Notes: a model not told the origin generated them from the sequence alone. Shown: positions 38,548 through 48,893, counted from the stretch's first letter. The stretch is 64,000 nt of DNA from CAWEPK01 sp963835595 (GCA_963835595.1 CAWIGL010000003.1:372001-436000), one strand, 5' to 3'. Translations and numbers: made by a program.

Positions 38548-40065
38548 ATGAGCGGGAAGAATGTGACAAGTACCAGGGACGCGATCAGTCGGCTTGACGA
38601 CGCGGGTGAAGTCGTTCGCATCAAGGAGGAGGTAGACCCTCTTTACGAAATTGCGGGCATAGCAAAAGCCCTTGAAAAAGGACCCGTCCTTTTGTTCGAG
38701 AACATAAAGGGTTATCCTAACTTTTACAACATCGCCAATTTGTTCGGACGCAAGGAGCGTATCGCCGGTCTCTATGGCGTTCAGGACCCGGATAAGCTCA
38801 AGTTCAGGTTTGTCGAGGCTCTCCGGGACCCTCTTCCTCCTGAAGTGGTAAAGGAAGCCCCCTGCCAGGAGATCGTAATTACCGAGAACATCGACGTGCC
38901 GGGTACTCTCCCGATCATCACGCACACGGAGTCCGACGTCGGACGCATCATCGGCTGCGGTATTCAACTCGTCCGCGACGTGTTCAGGAAAGGCGATACC
39001 AATATCTCCTTCAACCGGATCCGCTTCAGGGGGAAGGATTGGGCGTCGTTATCGACCGCTCAGTTCACCCATATAGGCATGATGGCCTTCAAGACGCACA
39101 GGCGGGAGAGGATTCCCATAACCGTGAACATCAATCCGAGCCCGGCGGTCATGATGGCGGCAGGCACGTGGAATGTGAGGACGATCGTTCCCCACGGAAG
39201 CGATGAGCTGGGCATCGCCGGCGCTTTTCAAGGGGCGCCCGTGAAAATAGTGAAGGCCAAGACCGTCGACGCCTATGCCATCGCCGATTCCGAAATAGTC
39301 CTCGAAGGCTATCTCGCCCCCACCTCGGAAAACGTGTGGGAAAGCGAAGAGGCGGAAAGATTGGGCGAGCAGAAGCAAGGCGAAACCAATTACTTTCCTG
39401 AGTGGGTCGGATACATGGGAACGGCGTGGAAAGTGCGGAAGCTCCATGTCACGGCCGTGACGATGCGAAAGGGAAAGCTCTACTTCTATACGCCCCTGGC
39501 TGCCGGGCTCGAGTATGCCGGGTTCGACTTGCTGAGGGAGGCTACATTCTTCGAGCTGGCGGAAAGAGTTGCCCCGGGGATCTGCGTCGACGTGTCGATC
39601 CCGGACTACTTCAAGTGGGGAAGCGGGGTCATCTTCCAGGTGCGGAAAGAGCGGGCACAGGATGATGGCCTTCAGAGAAACATTTTGATGTCCGCCCTCG
39701 CCGACGCTCCCGGGATGCGCATGGCCATCGCTGTCGATGAGGACGTGGACATCTACAACACCGAGGACATAATGTGGGCCCTGGAGAGCAGGGTCGACCC
39801 GGACAAGGACATTCTGAAGCTTCCCAGGGGGCTGCGCGGGATCGCCGCCCAGCCGATTGAAGTGCGGCAGAGCGGCGTGGGAGGCTGGGAAGGTGGAATG
39901 GCCTTCGATGCGACCAAACCGTTCAATATCCGCAAGCACTTCACGAGACCTCATTACCCCGTCGACAAGGTGGATCTCGGCAGATGGTTTACCCGGGAGC
40001 AATTGCAGAAGATACGGGAGATGCAGACAGATTACGCCAGGACTCTGGCCCGGCACGGATGGTGA
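38548..40065 (+). CDS. UbiD-family prenylated-FMN (de)carboxylase
   Basis: 505 residues, full length. UbiD features: FENIKGYPNFYNIANLFGRK near residue 50, NIDVPGTLPIITHTESDVG, VNINPSPAVMMAAGTW, EIVLEGYLAP (the catalytic glutamate region) and KLHVTAVTMRKGKLYF. Such enzymes use prenylated FMN, made by UbiX, to add or remove CO2 on aromatic or alpha,beta-unsaturated acids. No ubiX is in the window. A strong GGAGGAGG precedes the ATG. The CoA ligase gene follows 21 bp later. Candidate substrates include hydroxybenzoates or phthaloyl-CoA-like compounds; sequence alone does not decide. Confidence 0.9.
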   Translation: MSGKNVTSTRDAISRLDDAGEVVRIKEEVDPLYEIAGIAKALEKGPVLLFENIKGYPNFYNIANLFGRKERIAGLYGVQDPDKLKFRFVEALRDPLPPEVVKEAPCQEIVITENIDVPGTLPIITHTESDVGRIIGCGIQLVRDVFRKGDTNISFNRIRFRGKDWASLSTAQFTHIGMMAFKTHRRERIPITVNINPSPAVMMAAGTWNVRTIVPHGSDELGIAGAFQGAPVKIVKAKTVDAYAIADSEIVLEGYLAPTSENVWESEEAERLGEQKQGETNYFPEWVGYMGTAWKVRKLHVTAVTMRKGKLYFYTPLAAGLEYAGFDLLREATFFELAERVAPGICVDVSIPDYFKWGSGVIFQVRKERAQDDGLQRNILMSALADAPGMRMAIAVDEDVDIYNTEDIMWALESRVDPDKDILKLPRGLRGIAAQPIEVRQSGVGGWEGGMAFDATKPFNIRKHFTRPHYPVDKVDLGRWFTREQLQKIREMQTDYARTLARHGW

Positions 40066-40086
40066 GCCGATTCACGTAGGGCTGCG

Positions 40087-41652
40087 ATGACAATCGAGGA
40101 GATGCTCGCGAGAAACGGAAGGATGTACCCGGACAGGGTGGCGCTCATCGAGCGCGTGCCGAGCAAAGCGCTCAGAAGACAACTGACCTGGAAAGAGTTC
40201 GACGAGAGGGTCAACCGGATTGCGCGCGGGCTCATCGCGAGAGGCGTGGGAAAAGGGGACAGGGTCGTTCACTGGATGCACAATTCGATCTCCTGGCTGG
40301 AGGCCTACTTCGGCATCGTGCGAACCGGGGCCATTGTCGTGCCCCTCAACTTCAGGTTCAACGAGAGGGACTACCTCTACTGTCTGGAAGCGACCGAACC
40401 TGCCCTGGCCATCGTGGATGGAGCGTTTGTCGGCCGGGTAGAGGCTGCAGGCTTCGACCGTCTCACAAGAGAGAGATACATAGTGAATGGCGACGACGCG
40501 CCCGAGGGAATGGAGACCCTTGAGCGCATGGTCGGGTCTGCTCCCGTCAATCCCGTCAAGCCGGAAATCCGCATGTCCGACCCGTGCGGCCTCTATTTCA
40601 CGTCGGGCACGACCGGCGACCCCAAGCCTATTCTGCTTACCCACTACAACATGGAGCACGGGGCGGTCATAGAGGTCGCCCACGGTCTCAGGAGACCGGG
40701 GGACGTATTTGCCGTACTCAAACCGCTTTACCACACGGGCGATTTTATCCATTGGCTTTCGAGCCTGGCCCTGGGCGGGACAGCGGTCATACAAAAGGAT
40801 AAGATAACCCCGCAGGCGATCTTCTCCGCAATCCAGGAGGAGAGGTGTACCGTGGTCATGCTCCTCGTCCCCTGGATTCAGGACATCCTTTCCGAGATCG
40901 AGACCGGAAGACTGAATAAGGGCGACTATGACCTGAGCTCGTGGCGCCTGCTCCTTTTGGGCGCGCAACCCGTGCCGCCCACCCTGATTACCACCTTCTA
41001 TGGGCTATTTCCAGGTATCTGCTGGGAGGTGCTTTACGGGCTGACAGAGGCGACGGGCCCGGGGTGCATTCATCTGAGCTTTGAAGACAGACATAAGATA
41101 GGGTCCATAGGGAGACCCGGGTTCAACTGGGAGGCGCGGGTCGTGAACAGCAATGACGAGGATGCCCCCCGAGGGAGCGTCGGCGAGATCGTCATGAGGG
41201 GAAACGGGGTGATGAAAGGGTATTACAAGAACCCCGCAAAGACGGCTGAGACTATCAAAGACGGGTGGCTCTATTCGGGTGACATGGCGAGGATCGACGA
41301 CGAAGGGTTCTTCTGGATAGTCGACAGGAAGAAGGACGTGATCATCAGCGGCGGAGAGAACGTCTACCCCGCTGAGGTAGAAGAGGTTATTCAGGCGCAT
41401 CCCAAGGTCCGCGACGTGGGGGTGATCGGCTTGCATGACGACAGGCTTGGGGAGATCGTCGCAGCCGTCGTGGAGCTGAAGCCCGGGATCACTGATATCG
41501 ACGGGGCTGAAAAGGAGCTGCACGCGTTCTGTGAGGCAAGCTTGCCAAGGTACAAGCGGCCGAGACGCATCATTATCGGGAATGTGCCGCGGAACCCGAC
41601 GGGAAAGATCGAGAAGTTCAGGCTGAGGGAGGTTTATTCGGGAAACGGCTAG
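40087..41652 (+). CDS. Acyl-CoA synthetase (AMP-forming)
   Basis: 521 residues of the ANL superfamily. A3 P-loop YFTSGTTGDPKP near residue 170; A5 YGLTEATGPG; A7-A8 YSGDMARIDDEGFFWIVDRK and DVIISGGENVYPAEVEEVI; catalytic lysine K507 in NPTGKIEKFRLRE. It activates a carboxylic acid to its CoA thioester through an acyl-AMP. It sits between the UbiD gene and a TRAP binding-protein gene, so it probably acts on the imported acid. Substrate unknown. Confidence 0.93.
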   Translation: MTIEEMLARNGRMYPDRVALIERVPSKALRRQLTWKEFDERVNRIARGLIARGVGKGDRVVHWMHNSISWLEAYFGIVRTGAIVVPLNFRFNERDYLYCLEATEPALAIVDGAFVGRVEAAGFDRLTRERYIVNGDDAPEGMETLERMVGSAPVNPVKPEIRMSDPCGLYFTSGTTGDPKPILLTHYNMEHGAVIEVAHGLRRPGDVFAVLKPLYHTGDFIHWLSSLALGGTAVIQKDKITPQAIFSAIQEERCTVVMLLVPWIQDILSEIETGRLNKGDYDLSSWRLLLLGAQPVPPTLITTFYGLFPGICWEVLYGLTEATGPGCIHLSFEDRHKIGSIGRPGFNWEARVVNSNDEDAPRGSVGEIVMRGNGVMKGYYKNPAKTAETIKDGWLYSGDMARIDDEGFFWIVDRKKDVIISGGENVYPAEVEEVIQAHPKVRDVGVIGLHDDRLGEIVAAVVELKPGITDIDGAEKELHAFCEASLPRYKRPRRIIIGNVPRNPTGKIEKFRLREVYSGNG

Positions 41653-41697
41653 CACGTGCAATAAGACTCGCCAAAAAAGCGAGAGCGGGGGGTCATT

Positions 41698-42675
41698 ATG
41701 AAGGTCTTAGCAGGCATTTTCCTTGGTCTGGCCATCGTTACGTTCTGCTTTTCTTCCAGCTCCGCTGCTCCTAAGAAAATCATACCCATCTACACGCCCG
41801 GGGCAGGAGGGACCGCGTATTTCCTCGCAGGGGCCATCGCCAAGATCGTCAACAAGTACGTGCCGGAAGCGCAGATGATGGTCGAGGCCACCGGGGGAAC
41901 GACGCCAATGGTCAAGTTCACGGCGGAACGGTACGAAAAGAAGCAGGACGCCTTTTCAACACCAGACTCGAAAGTCGTCTACCTCGCCTATAGGGGGAAG
42001 CCGCCCTTTTCGTCGGCGTACACGATGCTGCGGGCCGTCACCTTTCTGTACGGGGCCGGCGTCAATCTGGTAGTCGATAAGACTTCGAGCATCAGGACAT
42101 ATTACGACCTGAAGGGGAAAAAAGTAGCCCTCGGCGCGGCAGGCAGCGGGACTGCCGAGATCAGCCTCGGTCTCATAGAAGCCCACGGTATCTCCAAGAG
42201 CATGTTCAGGCCCCTCTGGCTCAGCTACAAGGAGGTAGTCGAGGGCATTCAGGACAAGAGTATCGACGCAGGCTTCATCTCGGGAAATTATCCCATTCCC
42301 GCGATGCAGGAGCTGAGCCTGAGGCGAGAGGTCAGGGTCATTCCGGTCGACGGGAACGTGTTGAAGAAGGTGCTGGCGGAAAACCCGTACTTTTACGGCG
42401 ACGTGCTGAAGGCCAAAGCGTACAGGGGCATAGACAAAGATACCCCGATCCTGGTTTTCGGCGTGAGTCTGGCCACCCACAGCGCAGCCGACCCGGACCT
42501 CGTCTATAAGATCGTCAAGGCCCTCTACGAGCACAGAGACGAGCTGATAGAGATCCATCCGGTCGCCAAAGAGATGAATGCCCAATCGGCTCTTCTCACA
42601 ATAGCCTATCCGTTGCATCCGGGGGCGCAAAAGTTCTTCAAAGAGGCCGGGATTCTGAAGAAGCAGCAGCCTTAA
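41698..42675 (+). CDS. TAXI-family TRAP transporter solute-binding protein
   Basis: 325 residues with a signal peptide (1-23) and the TAXI-type start IIPIYTPGAGGTAYFLAGAI, then a DLKGKKVALGAAGSGTAEIS segment in the middle. TAXI binding proteins deliver solutes to a fused TRAP permease, which is the next gene (21 bp gap). Ligands of characterised members include glutamate and other carboxylates. Here an organic acid processed by the neighbouring enzymes is likely. Confidence 0.9.
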   Translation: MKVLAGIFLGLAIVTFCFSSSSAAPKKIIPIYTPGAGGTAYFLAGAIAKIVNKYVPEAQMMVEATGGTTPMVKFTAERYEKKQDAFSTPDSKVVYLAYRGKPPFSSAYTMLRAVTFLYGAGVNLVVDKTSSIRTYYDLKGKKVALGAAGSGTAEISLGLIEAHGISKSMFRPLWLSYKEVVEGIQDKSIDAGFISGNYPIPAMQELSLRREVRVIPVDGNVLKKVLAENPYFYGDVLKAKAYRGIDKDTPILVFGVSLATHSAADPDLVYKIVKALYEHRDELIEIHPVAKEMNAQSALLTIAYPLHPGAQKFFKEAGILKKQQP

Positions 42676-42696
42676 GCAAAAAGCAGGGGGCGGGCC

Positions 42697-44565
42697 TTGC
42701 GCTATTTTGGCAGAAGCGGGCTGGTAGCTGTCGTTGCCATAGCAATGTCGCTTTTCCACCTCTATACGGCCGGGGTACAGCAGTTGCCGGCCATGCAGCA
42801 GCGCTCGATCCATCTCTCTTTCGCGCTGGTTCTCGTCTTCCTCATCTTCCCACTGATGAAGGACGCGAGGGGCAAAGGAGGGAGCCTTTTTTCCCTGATC
42901 GACCTTCTGTTTATAATCTCGAGCTTTTTCATCGGGGCCTATGTGCTTTTCGAATACGAAAACATCTCGGCCCGTGCCGGATCGCCTGACTTTCTCGATT
43001 GCGCCGCAAGCGTCGCCGCCATCGTGCTGGTTACCGAAGCGACCAGGAGGATCATGGGTCTGACGATGTGCGTCCTGATCTTGCTGAGCCTCCTGTACGT
43101 CGCATTCGGCAATCATCTTCCGTCCATGTTTGCTCACAGCGGATATACTTTCGAGAGGGTCGTCTCCCACATGTTCCTGAGCACGGAAGGCATCCTTGGC
43201 GTAGCCCTCAACGTGTCGGCCACGGTCATCATCGTCTTCCTGATTTTCGGCGCTTTCCTCGAAAGGTCCGGCGCGAGTTACGCGTTCACGAATATCGGCT
43301 ACGGGCTGTTTGGACGATTCAAGGGAGGGGCAGCCAAGGCGGCCGTCGTCGGAAGCTGCCTTTTCGGCATGATGACGGGCAGCCAGGTCGCCAACGTGGC
43401 TGCCGTCGGGACCCTGACGATCCCGCTGATGGTCAGGGCAGGTTATAAGCCTATCATGGCCGGCGCCATCGAAGCCCTTGCCTCTACCGGCGGAATGTTG
43501 GTGCCGCCCGTGATGGGCGCGGCCGCCTTTATCATCCCCGAGATCATCGGGGGCAGCTACTTGGACGTGATGCGATCAGCCCTCATACCGGGGCTTCTCT
43601 TCTACACTGCGGTATTCACATTCATACAGGTCCAGGCGAACAAGCTGCGGCTCGGAAAGGTGCCGAAAGCAGAGCTGCCGAAGCCGATGGGCCTGTTGAA
43701 GACCAACTTTCATCTCTTTCTCCCCATCGCCGTATTGCTCTATCTGTTGATCGTCGAAAATGTCTCGACGAAACTCGCGGGATTCTGGGCGATTATCACC
43801 CTCGTCATGGTGAGCATGGTGAGGAAGAGCTCCCGCCTCTCCCTCTCCAAGATAATGGGCGCATTGGAGGGCGGAGCAAGGACGTCGCTCATCGTCGCGA
43901 TGGCATGCGCCTCGGCCGGCTTGATAGAAGGCGCAATCAACCTTACGGGTCTCGGCTTACGGTTTTCCGAGATACTCATCTACGTGGCGGGCGGTAACAT
44001 TATTTATCTTCTCGTGCTCACCATGCTCGCATCGATCATCATTGGCCTGCCGCTCCCGCCGGTGACGGCATACCTCATACTTGCCATCCTCGCAGCCCCC
44101 GCCCTCATCAAGAGCGGCGTCGATCCGATGGCAGCACATCTCTTCATTTTCCATTTCGGGGTCCTGGGCAACATTACCCCGCCGTCGGCGCCCACCTCCT
44201 TTGCCGCAGCCGGGATTGCGAAGACGGACCCACTCAAAACGACGAATCTCGCTTTTCTTATATCGGCGCCTACGTTCATCGTCCCCTATCTGTTCGTTTA
44301 CTCGCCGGAGCTGATGCTCAGGGGTTCGATTCTTTATATGTGCTTCAGGATCATCACCGCCTTTGTGGCCATCGCGGGTTTTTCAGTGGCGTTTCTCGGT
44401 TATGCAATCGAGAGGATAGATCTTATAGCGAGAATAGTGGTGATCGTATGCAGTCTCCTCCTCGTTTCTCAGAATATGCTGCTCAACGGTCTCGGATACG
44501 CCATTTTGTTCGGCATCATCTGGAGAGAGAGGATCATGGGCCAGCCCGCGAGGACAAAGGGCTGA
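42697..44565 (+). CDS. TRAP transporter fused permease (TAXI type)
   Basis: 622 residues with about 16 or more hydrophobic segments. The DctQ-like small subunit (about 1-150) is fused to a DctM-like large subunit. Landmarks: GGAAKAAVVGSCLFGMMTGS, ASTGGMLVPPVMGAAAFIIP and a C-terminal half with GNITPPSAPTSFAAAG. It would use an ion gradient for uptake. The TTG start follows a G-rich ribosome binding site. Confidence 0.92.
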   Translation: MRYFGRSGLVAVVAIAMSLFHLYTAGVQQLPAMQQRSIHLSFALVLVFLIFPLMKDARGKGGSLFSLIDLLFIISSFFIGAYVLFEYENISARAGSPDFLDCAASVAAIVLVTEATRRIMGLTMCVLILLSLLYVAFGNHLPSMFAHSGYTFERVVSHMFLSTEGILGVALNVSATVIIVFLIFGAFLERSGASYAFTNIGYGLFGRFKGGAAKAAVVGSCLFGMMTGSQVANVAAVGTLTIPLMVRAGYKPIMAGAIEALASTGGMLVPPVMGAAAFIIPEIIGGSYLDVMRSALIPGLLFYTAVFTFIQVQANKLRLGKVPKAELPKPMGLLKTNFHLFLPIAVLLYLLIVENVSTKLAGFWAIITLVMVSMVRKSSRLSLSKIMGALEGGARTSLIVAMACASAGLIEGAINLTGLGLRFSEILIYVAGGNIIYLLVLTMLASIIIGLPLPPVTAYLILAILAAPALIKSGVDPMAAHLFIFHFGVLGNITPPSAPTSFAAAGIAKTDPLKTTNLAFLISAPTFIVPYLFVYSPELMLRGSILYMCFRIITAFVAIAGFSVAFLGYAIERIDLIARIVVIVCSLLLVSQNMLLNGLGYAILFGIIWRERIMGQPARTKG

Positions 44566-44599
44566 AAGATCTCGACAAGAAAGAAGGAGGCACGAAATC

Positions 44600-45355
44600 A
44601 TGGATTTAGCGGGCAGGGTAATACTGATAACGGGCGGCGGCAGAGGGATAGGCAAGGCCTGCGCCATAGAGGCCGCGAAGAGAGGCGCCGCGCTGGCTGT
44701 GGCAGATGTGAATGGCAAGGCAGCCAGGCAGAGCGCGCAGGAAATAACGGCGATGGGAGCGGAGTGTATGCCCATAGAGGTCGATATAAGCCTGGAGGGC
44801 AACACCCTCAGAATGGTAAAGTCCGTGACCGAAAAGTATAAGCGTATCGACGCCCTCATCAACAATGCAGCAATGTGGGGAAACCTCACGAGGAAGCGTT
44901 TCAACGAGATGCCTGTCGATGAATGGGATAAAGTCATGGCTGTGAACCTCAGAGGTCCCTTTCTGTGCACCCGCGCGGTCTTTCCTGCCATGCAGCAGCA
45001 GGGGTATGGGAAGGTCGTCAATATCACGTCGACCACGGCCTTTTTCGGCTCGCCCTTTTTCCTCCACTATGTGACGTCAAAGGCGGGCATCATAGGGATG
45101 ACGCGGTCTTTGGCGAGGGAGCTGGGCGAATTCGGCATCCGCGTGAACGCGGTAGCTCCGGGCTTTACGCTCACCGAAGCATCTTTGTCGAATACAGGCG
45201 AGGAACGCTCGGTGCAGCTCGCGTCGCAGACCATTCTCAAGCGCGTTGCGGGCCCCGGCGATATTGTGGGGACGATCCTCTTTCTAACGGGACCGGACAG
45301 CGATTTCATGACCGGCCAGACGGTAGTCGTCGATGGCGGTATGGTTATGCATTAG
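44600..45355 (+). CDS. Short-chain dehydrogenase/reductase
   Basis: 251 residues of the classical SDR family. Cofactor motif TGGGRGIG (11-18), NNAAMWG near 88, catalytic S144, Y157 and K161 (HYVTSKAG), and a C terminus DFMTGQTVVVDGG. A D at position 36 (VADVNGK) favours NAD over NADP. It oxidises or reduces an alcohol or keto group, possibly the beta-hydroxyacyl step, in the pathway of the surrounding genes. Substrate unknown. Confidence 0.92.
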   Translation: MDLAGRVILITGGGRGIGKACAIEAAKRGAALAVADVNGKAARQSAQEITAMGAECMPIEVDISLEGNTLRMVKSVTEKYKRIDALINNAAMWGNLTRKRFNEMPVDEWDKVMAVNLRGPFLCTRAVFPAMQQQGYGKVVNITSTTAFFGSPFFLHYVTSKAGIIGMTRSLARELGEFGIRVNAVAPGFTLTEASLSNTGEERSVQLASQTILKRVAGPGDIVGTILFLTGPDSDFMTGQTVVVDGGMVMH

Positions 45356-45376
45356 GCAGCCCGAAGGAGCCGGAGC

Positions 45377-47182
45377 ATGGATCTTCCCTATTTCAAGCGC
45401 GGGGCAATCATAGACCTCTCGACCGGAACAGTCCGCATCGACTCGCTGGACGATCTCTTCTACGAGGACTTCCTGGGCGGGAAAGGGATAGGCGCCATAC
45501 TTCTTTACAACTACCTGAGACCTTCGGTGGACCCCCTGTCGCCTGAAAACGTGCTCATCTTCGCCACCGGCCCCCTCACCGGGTCCATGTTCCCCGCCTC
45601 CTCAAGATCGACAGCCGTCACCAAATCCCCACTCACAGGCACCTTCCTCGACTCCAACATGGGCGGCAGCTTCGGAAAGTCGCTCAAGTCAAGCGGGTTT
45701 GACTACCTTGTCGTCACGGGAAGGGCCGAACAGCCTACATGGATATCGATCAATAATCAGCGGGTCGAGCTCAGGGATGGAACAAACCTCTGCGGTATGA
45801 CCATCTCCGAGACAGAAGCGGCGATCAAAAAAGAAGCGAACGGCAAGGGCACCGATGTCCTTGCAGTCGGTCCGGCAGGAGAAAAGCAGATCCTTTATGC
45901 AAGCATGGCCTGTGGCGGAAGGATGTTCGGAAGGGGAGGAGCGGGTGCGGTCATGGGCTCGAAGAATCTCAAGGCCGTTGCCGTTCAGGGCACAACCGAC
46001 CTCCCGTGGTTCAAGAAAGCCGCTTTTATGGGGCAGGCAAAGCGATCAATCGAGAAGCTCTCGACCCATCCCGCCACGAAGAAGGGCGGCCAATTCCCGA
46101 GCTACGGCACCTCTTTTACGACCGAGGTCATGCAGACAGTCGGACTTCTACCCACGCGAAACTGGCAGGAAAGCACTTACGAAGACGCCGGCAAAATCTC
46201 TTCCCAGGCTTTTTTCGACAGGAAGGTGAGGTCTGCCGCGTGCTTCAGGTGCCCTATCGGGTGTGCGAGCTTCGTGAAGGTGGAAGGCGAAACCATACGC
46301 AGGCCCGAATACGAGACGATTTATGCCTTCGGCTCCAACTGCGGGATCGGGAGCCCGGAGACGATCATCAGGGCGAACCTCCTTTGCGAGGATTTTGGCA
46401 TCGATACGATCTCGTGCGGCGTCACGATAAGCTTCATCATGGAGTGCACGGAAAGAGGGATCATCGACGGAAATTCGGGGATACCGCGCCTGAAATTCGG
46501 CGACGAAGAAGGGCTGCTCGAAACGGTGAGGTCGATTGGCGAGGGTGCGCTGCCCCTGTGCGGGGAAGGGACAAAAAGGCTCTCGCGAAGGCTCGGGGCG
46601 GAGACGCACCGCTTCGCCATGGCGGTCAAGGGACTGGAGCTTCCGGGATATGATCCGAGGGGGATGAAGGCCATGGCGCTCCTCTATGCCACCTCAGACC
46701 GTGGCGGATGCCATGTGAGGGGAAGCAGCCTGCGCTCGGAGCTCCTCGGCACGCCTGCGCCTGCCGATCGCTTCTCCTACGAGGGAAAAGCGGGCCTCGC
46801 CGCGATGCTGCAAAAGAATTATGCCCTCATGAACAGCTACTCCGAATGCCTTTTCGCGGCGTTCGGCCTGAGCCTTGACGACTATGCGGCCATCCTCTCG
46901 ACCCTGTTCGATGAGCCGGTCACACCCGAAAGCCTCCTTGCGACGGGTAAAAGAATCTGGGATACCACACGGCTGTTCAACTGCCGGGAAGGTTTTTCCG
47001 CAAAGGACGACACGCTTCCGGCAAGACTCTTCGACGATCCGATACCATCCGGACCTTCCGCAGGGCAAGTGATCGACAGAGGGGCGTTCGAGCGCATGAA
47101 AAAAGAGTACTATGGGATACAGGGCTGGGACGAGTCAGGCGTGCCCGGCTTCGATATAGAGAGATACTTGTTGAAGGAATGA
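45377..47182 (+). CDS. Aldehyde:ferredoxin oxidoreductase family protein
   Basis: 601 residues. The [4Fe-4S] cysteines are C289, C292, C296 (CFRCPIGC) and C491. Tungstopterin-binding segments include FATGPLTGSMFPASSRSTAV, GRGGAGAVMGSKNLKA and PGYDPRGMKAMALLYATSDR; FNCREGFSAKDDTLPAR is near the C terminus. AORs interconvert aldehydes and carboxylates with ferredoxin, and relatives reduce benzoyl-CoA (BamB). No partner subunit genes are adjacent, which favours a stand-alone AOR. In this operon it may detoxify or reduce an aromatic aldehyde or acid. Confidence 0.92.
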   Translation: MDLPYFKRGAIIDLSTGTVRIDSLDDLFYEDFLGGKGIGAILLYNYLRPSVDPLSPENVLIFATGPLTGSMFPASSRSTAVTKSPLTGTFLDSNMGGSFGKSLKSSGFDYLVVTGRAEQPTWISINNQRVELRDGTNLCGMTISETEAAIKKEANGKGTDVLAVGPAGEKQILYASMACGGRMFGRGGAGAVMGSKNLKAVAVQGTTDLPWFKKAAFMGQAKRSIEKLSTHPATKKGGQFPSYGTSFTTEVMQTVGLLPTRNWQESTYEDAGKISSQAFFDRKVRSAACFRCPIGCASFVKVEGETIRRPEYETIYAFGSNCGIGSPETIIRANLLCEDFGIDTISCGVTISFIMECTERGIIDGNSGIPRLKFGDEEGLLETVRSIGEGALPLCGEGTKRLSRRLGAETHRFAMAVKGLELPGYDPRGMKAMALLYATSDRGGCHVRGSSLRSELLGTPAPADRFSYEGKAGLAAMLQKNYALMNSYSECLFAAFGLSLDDYAAILSTLFDEPVTPESLLATGKRIWDTTRLFNCREGFSAKDDTLPARLFDDPIPSGPSAGQVIDRGAFERMKKEYYGIQGWDESGVPGFDIERYLLKE

Positions 47183-47227
47183 AGCGATGATCTTCCATCA
47201 AACGTTCAAGAAAAGGGGGGTATCAAA

Positions 47228-48271
47228 GTGAAGACGAGAATCACCATAGTGTTGCTTCTCTGTCTGTTCGGAGCGGTATTTCTGGCCGATAGCGCCGGCG
47301 CGCAGTCCAAGACCATCCAGCTTTCATTCAGCAACTTCCTCGCACCTGAATATGGAATTTCGAAGGCGCTCATAGAATGGGGAAAGGAGATCGAAAAGAG
47401 GACCGGCGGCAGGGTAAAGATCATGCTCTACCACAGCGGCACTCTGACTTCCCCCACCGCCAACTACGAGGGGGTCGTCAGGGATCTCTCGGATATCGGC
47501 CACTCGTGTCTAGCCTATACCAGGGGCCGTTTTCCTCTCATGGAGGCGGCAGACCTTCCCGGCTATCCGTTCAATGCAATAGTGACCTCGCGGGTCGCCA
47601 ATGAGCTTTACAGGAAGTTCCAACCGAAAGAGCTCTCCGACACCCATGTCCTCTTCATCCACGCTCACATCCCAGGGGGGATTTACACGAGCAAAACACC
47701 CGTCAAGACCCTCGAGGACCTCAAAGGCCTCCGTATAAGATGCACGGGGCTGTCCGCCAATATCGTGAAAGCCCTTGGGGCCACCCCTGTCGCAATGCCG
47801 AAGGGCGACCAGTATGATGCATTACAGAGAGGGCTTGTCGACGGGACTGTCGGCCCGCCCAACGAGATCAAGGGCTACAGGGTCGGGGAGGTCGCGAAGA
47901 ACTTCACGATGTACGCTCCCGCCGGATATGTGACGGCCATGTATGTGGTGATGAATAACAAGAAATGGGCCTCCCTGCCCCAGGACGTTCAGAAAGTGTT
48001 TACCGACGTGAGTGAAGAATGGGTCTTGAAGACAGGTGAGGCATGGAATATGATCGAGCGCGAAGGCATCGACCTGGGGAAGAAGATCGGGGAGAACTTT
48101 GTATCGCTCAGTCCGGCCGAAGCCTCGCGGTGGGATAAAGCAATAAAGCCTTTGTTCGATGACTACCTGAGCACTATGAAGAACAAGGGGCTGCCGGGAA
48201 AGGAGGCGCTGGAGTTCAGGGGACAGACGATCGAGAAGTACGGCAAGATGTATCCTCCTTTAAAGTTCTGA
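47228..48271 (+). CDS. TRAP transporter solute-binding protein DctP
   Basis: 347 residues with a signal peptide (1-25, ending DSAGAQS). DctP-family features: GKEIEKRTGGRVKIMLYHSG, SDTHVLFIHAHIPGGIYTSK, TLEDLKGLRIRCTG, and the conserved arginine region ahead of DALQRGLVDGTVGP. The binding arginine (KGLRIRCTG) usually holds a carboxylate. It starts with GTG after AAAGGGGGG. The matching permease genes follow. It is of a different type from the TAXI system upstream. Confidence 0.92.
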   Translation: MKTRITIVLLLCLFGAVFLADSAGAQSKTIQLSFSNFLAPEYGISKALIEWGKEIEKRTGGRVKIMLYHSGTLTSPTANYEGVVRDLSDIGHSCLAYTRGRFPLMEAADLPGYPFNAIVTSRVANELYRKFQPKELSDTHVLFIHAHIPGGIYTSKTPVKTLEDLKGLRIRCTGLSANIVKALGATPVAMPKGDQYDALQRGLVDGTVGPPNEIKGYRVGEVAKNFTMYAPAGYVTAMYVVMNNKKWASLPQDVQKVFTDVSEEWVLKTGEAWNMIEREGIDLGKKIGENFVSLSPAEASRWDKAIKPLFDDYLSTMKNKGLPGKEALEFRGQTIEKYGKMYPPLKF

Positions 48272-48410
48272 CAAAGGCACGGAAGGGGAAACGGGCGGTT
48301 AAGATCCGAATGCCCGGAAATTGATCGCCCTTCGTTTCACCGAACTGGGGGTACGCATCGGACCGGGTCATGGGAGGCAGAAACTTGGTGAAAGGTTTGG
48401 GGGTGTCATA

Positions 48411-48893
48411 ATGACCGGATTACTGGGAGCCTTTAAAAAAGTTGCACGATACATGAATGTCATCGCCGGCATAGCGCTGACTTTCATCATGCTCCTTACT
48501 GTTGCGGATGTCATCATGCGATACATGGGGAAGCCGATCCTCGGGAGCTTCGAAGCAGTTGCATTTACGGGGGCGATAGTGATAGGTTTTGCCCTCCCCC
48601 TTACCTCGTGGACAAAGGGGCACATATACGTCGATTTCGTTGTAGAAAAACTCCCGGAACAACAAAGGCGGATAACACTGATATCGACGAGAATAATCAA
48701 CATCTTACTCTTCCTGGCAACGGGTATTTTCCTTTTTGTCAAAGGGATGTACCTTTACCGGGCGGGCGAGGTTTCGCTCACCCTTCAAATGCCCTTCTAC
48801 CCTATGGCATTCGCCCTTGGGGTCTGCTGCTTCGCGCACTGTATCGTATCTCTGTGCGATATTGCAAGGATCAGGGGAGGCCGGTATGAATGA
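48411..48893 (+). CDS. TRAP transporter small permease DctQ
   Basis: 160 residues from the ATG at 48411, with four hydrophobic segments. DctQ landmark: LLTVADVIMRYMGKPILGSF, and GHIYVDFVVEKLPEQQRR in the loop. A frame reaching back to 48321 adds only unlikely sequence. It overlaps dctM by 8 bp. Confidence 0.88.
   Translation: MTGLLGAFKKVARYMNVIAGIALTFIMLLTVADVIMRYMGKPILGSFEAVAFTGAIVIGFALPLTSWTKGHIYVDFVVEKLPEQQRRITLISTRIINILLFLATGIFLFVKGMYLYRAGEVSLTLQMPFYPMAFALGVCCFAHCIVSLCDIARIRGGRYE

Noticed and set aside
38548..47182. Benzoyl-CoA reductase (Bam) type system
   Set aside because: The AOR-like protein resembles BamB only at family level, and none of the partner subunits (BamC-I) is present.
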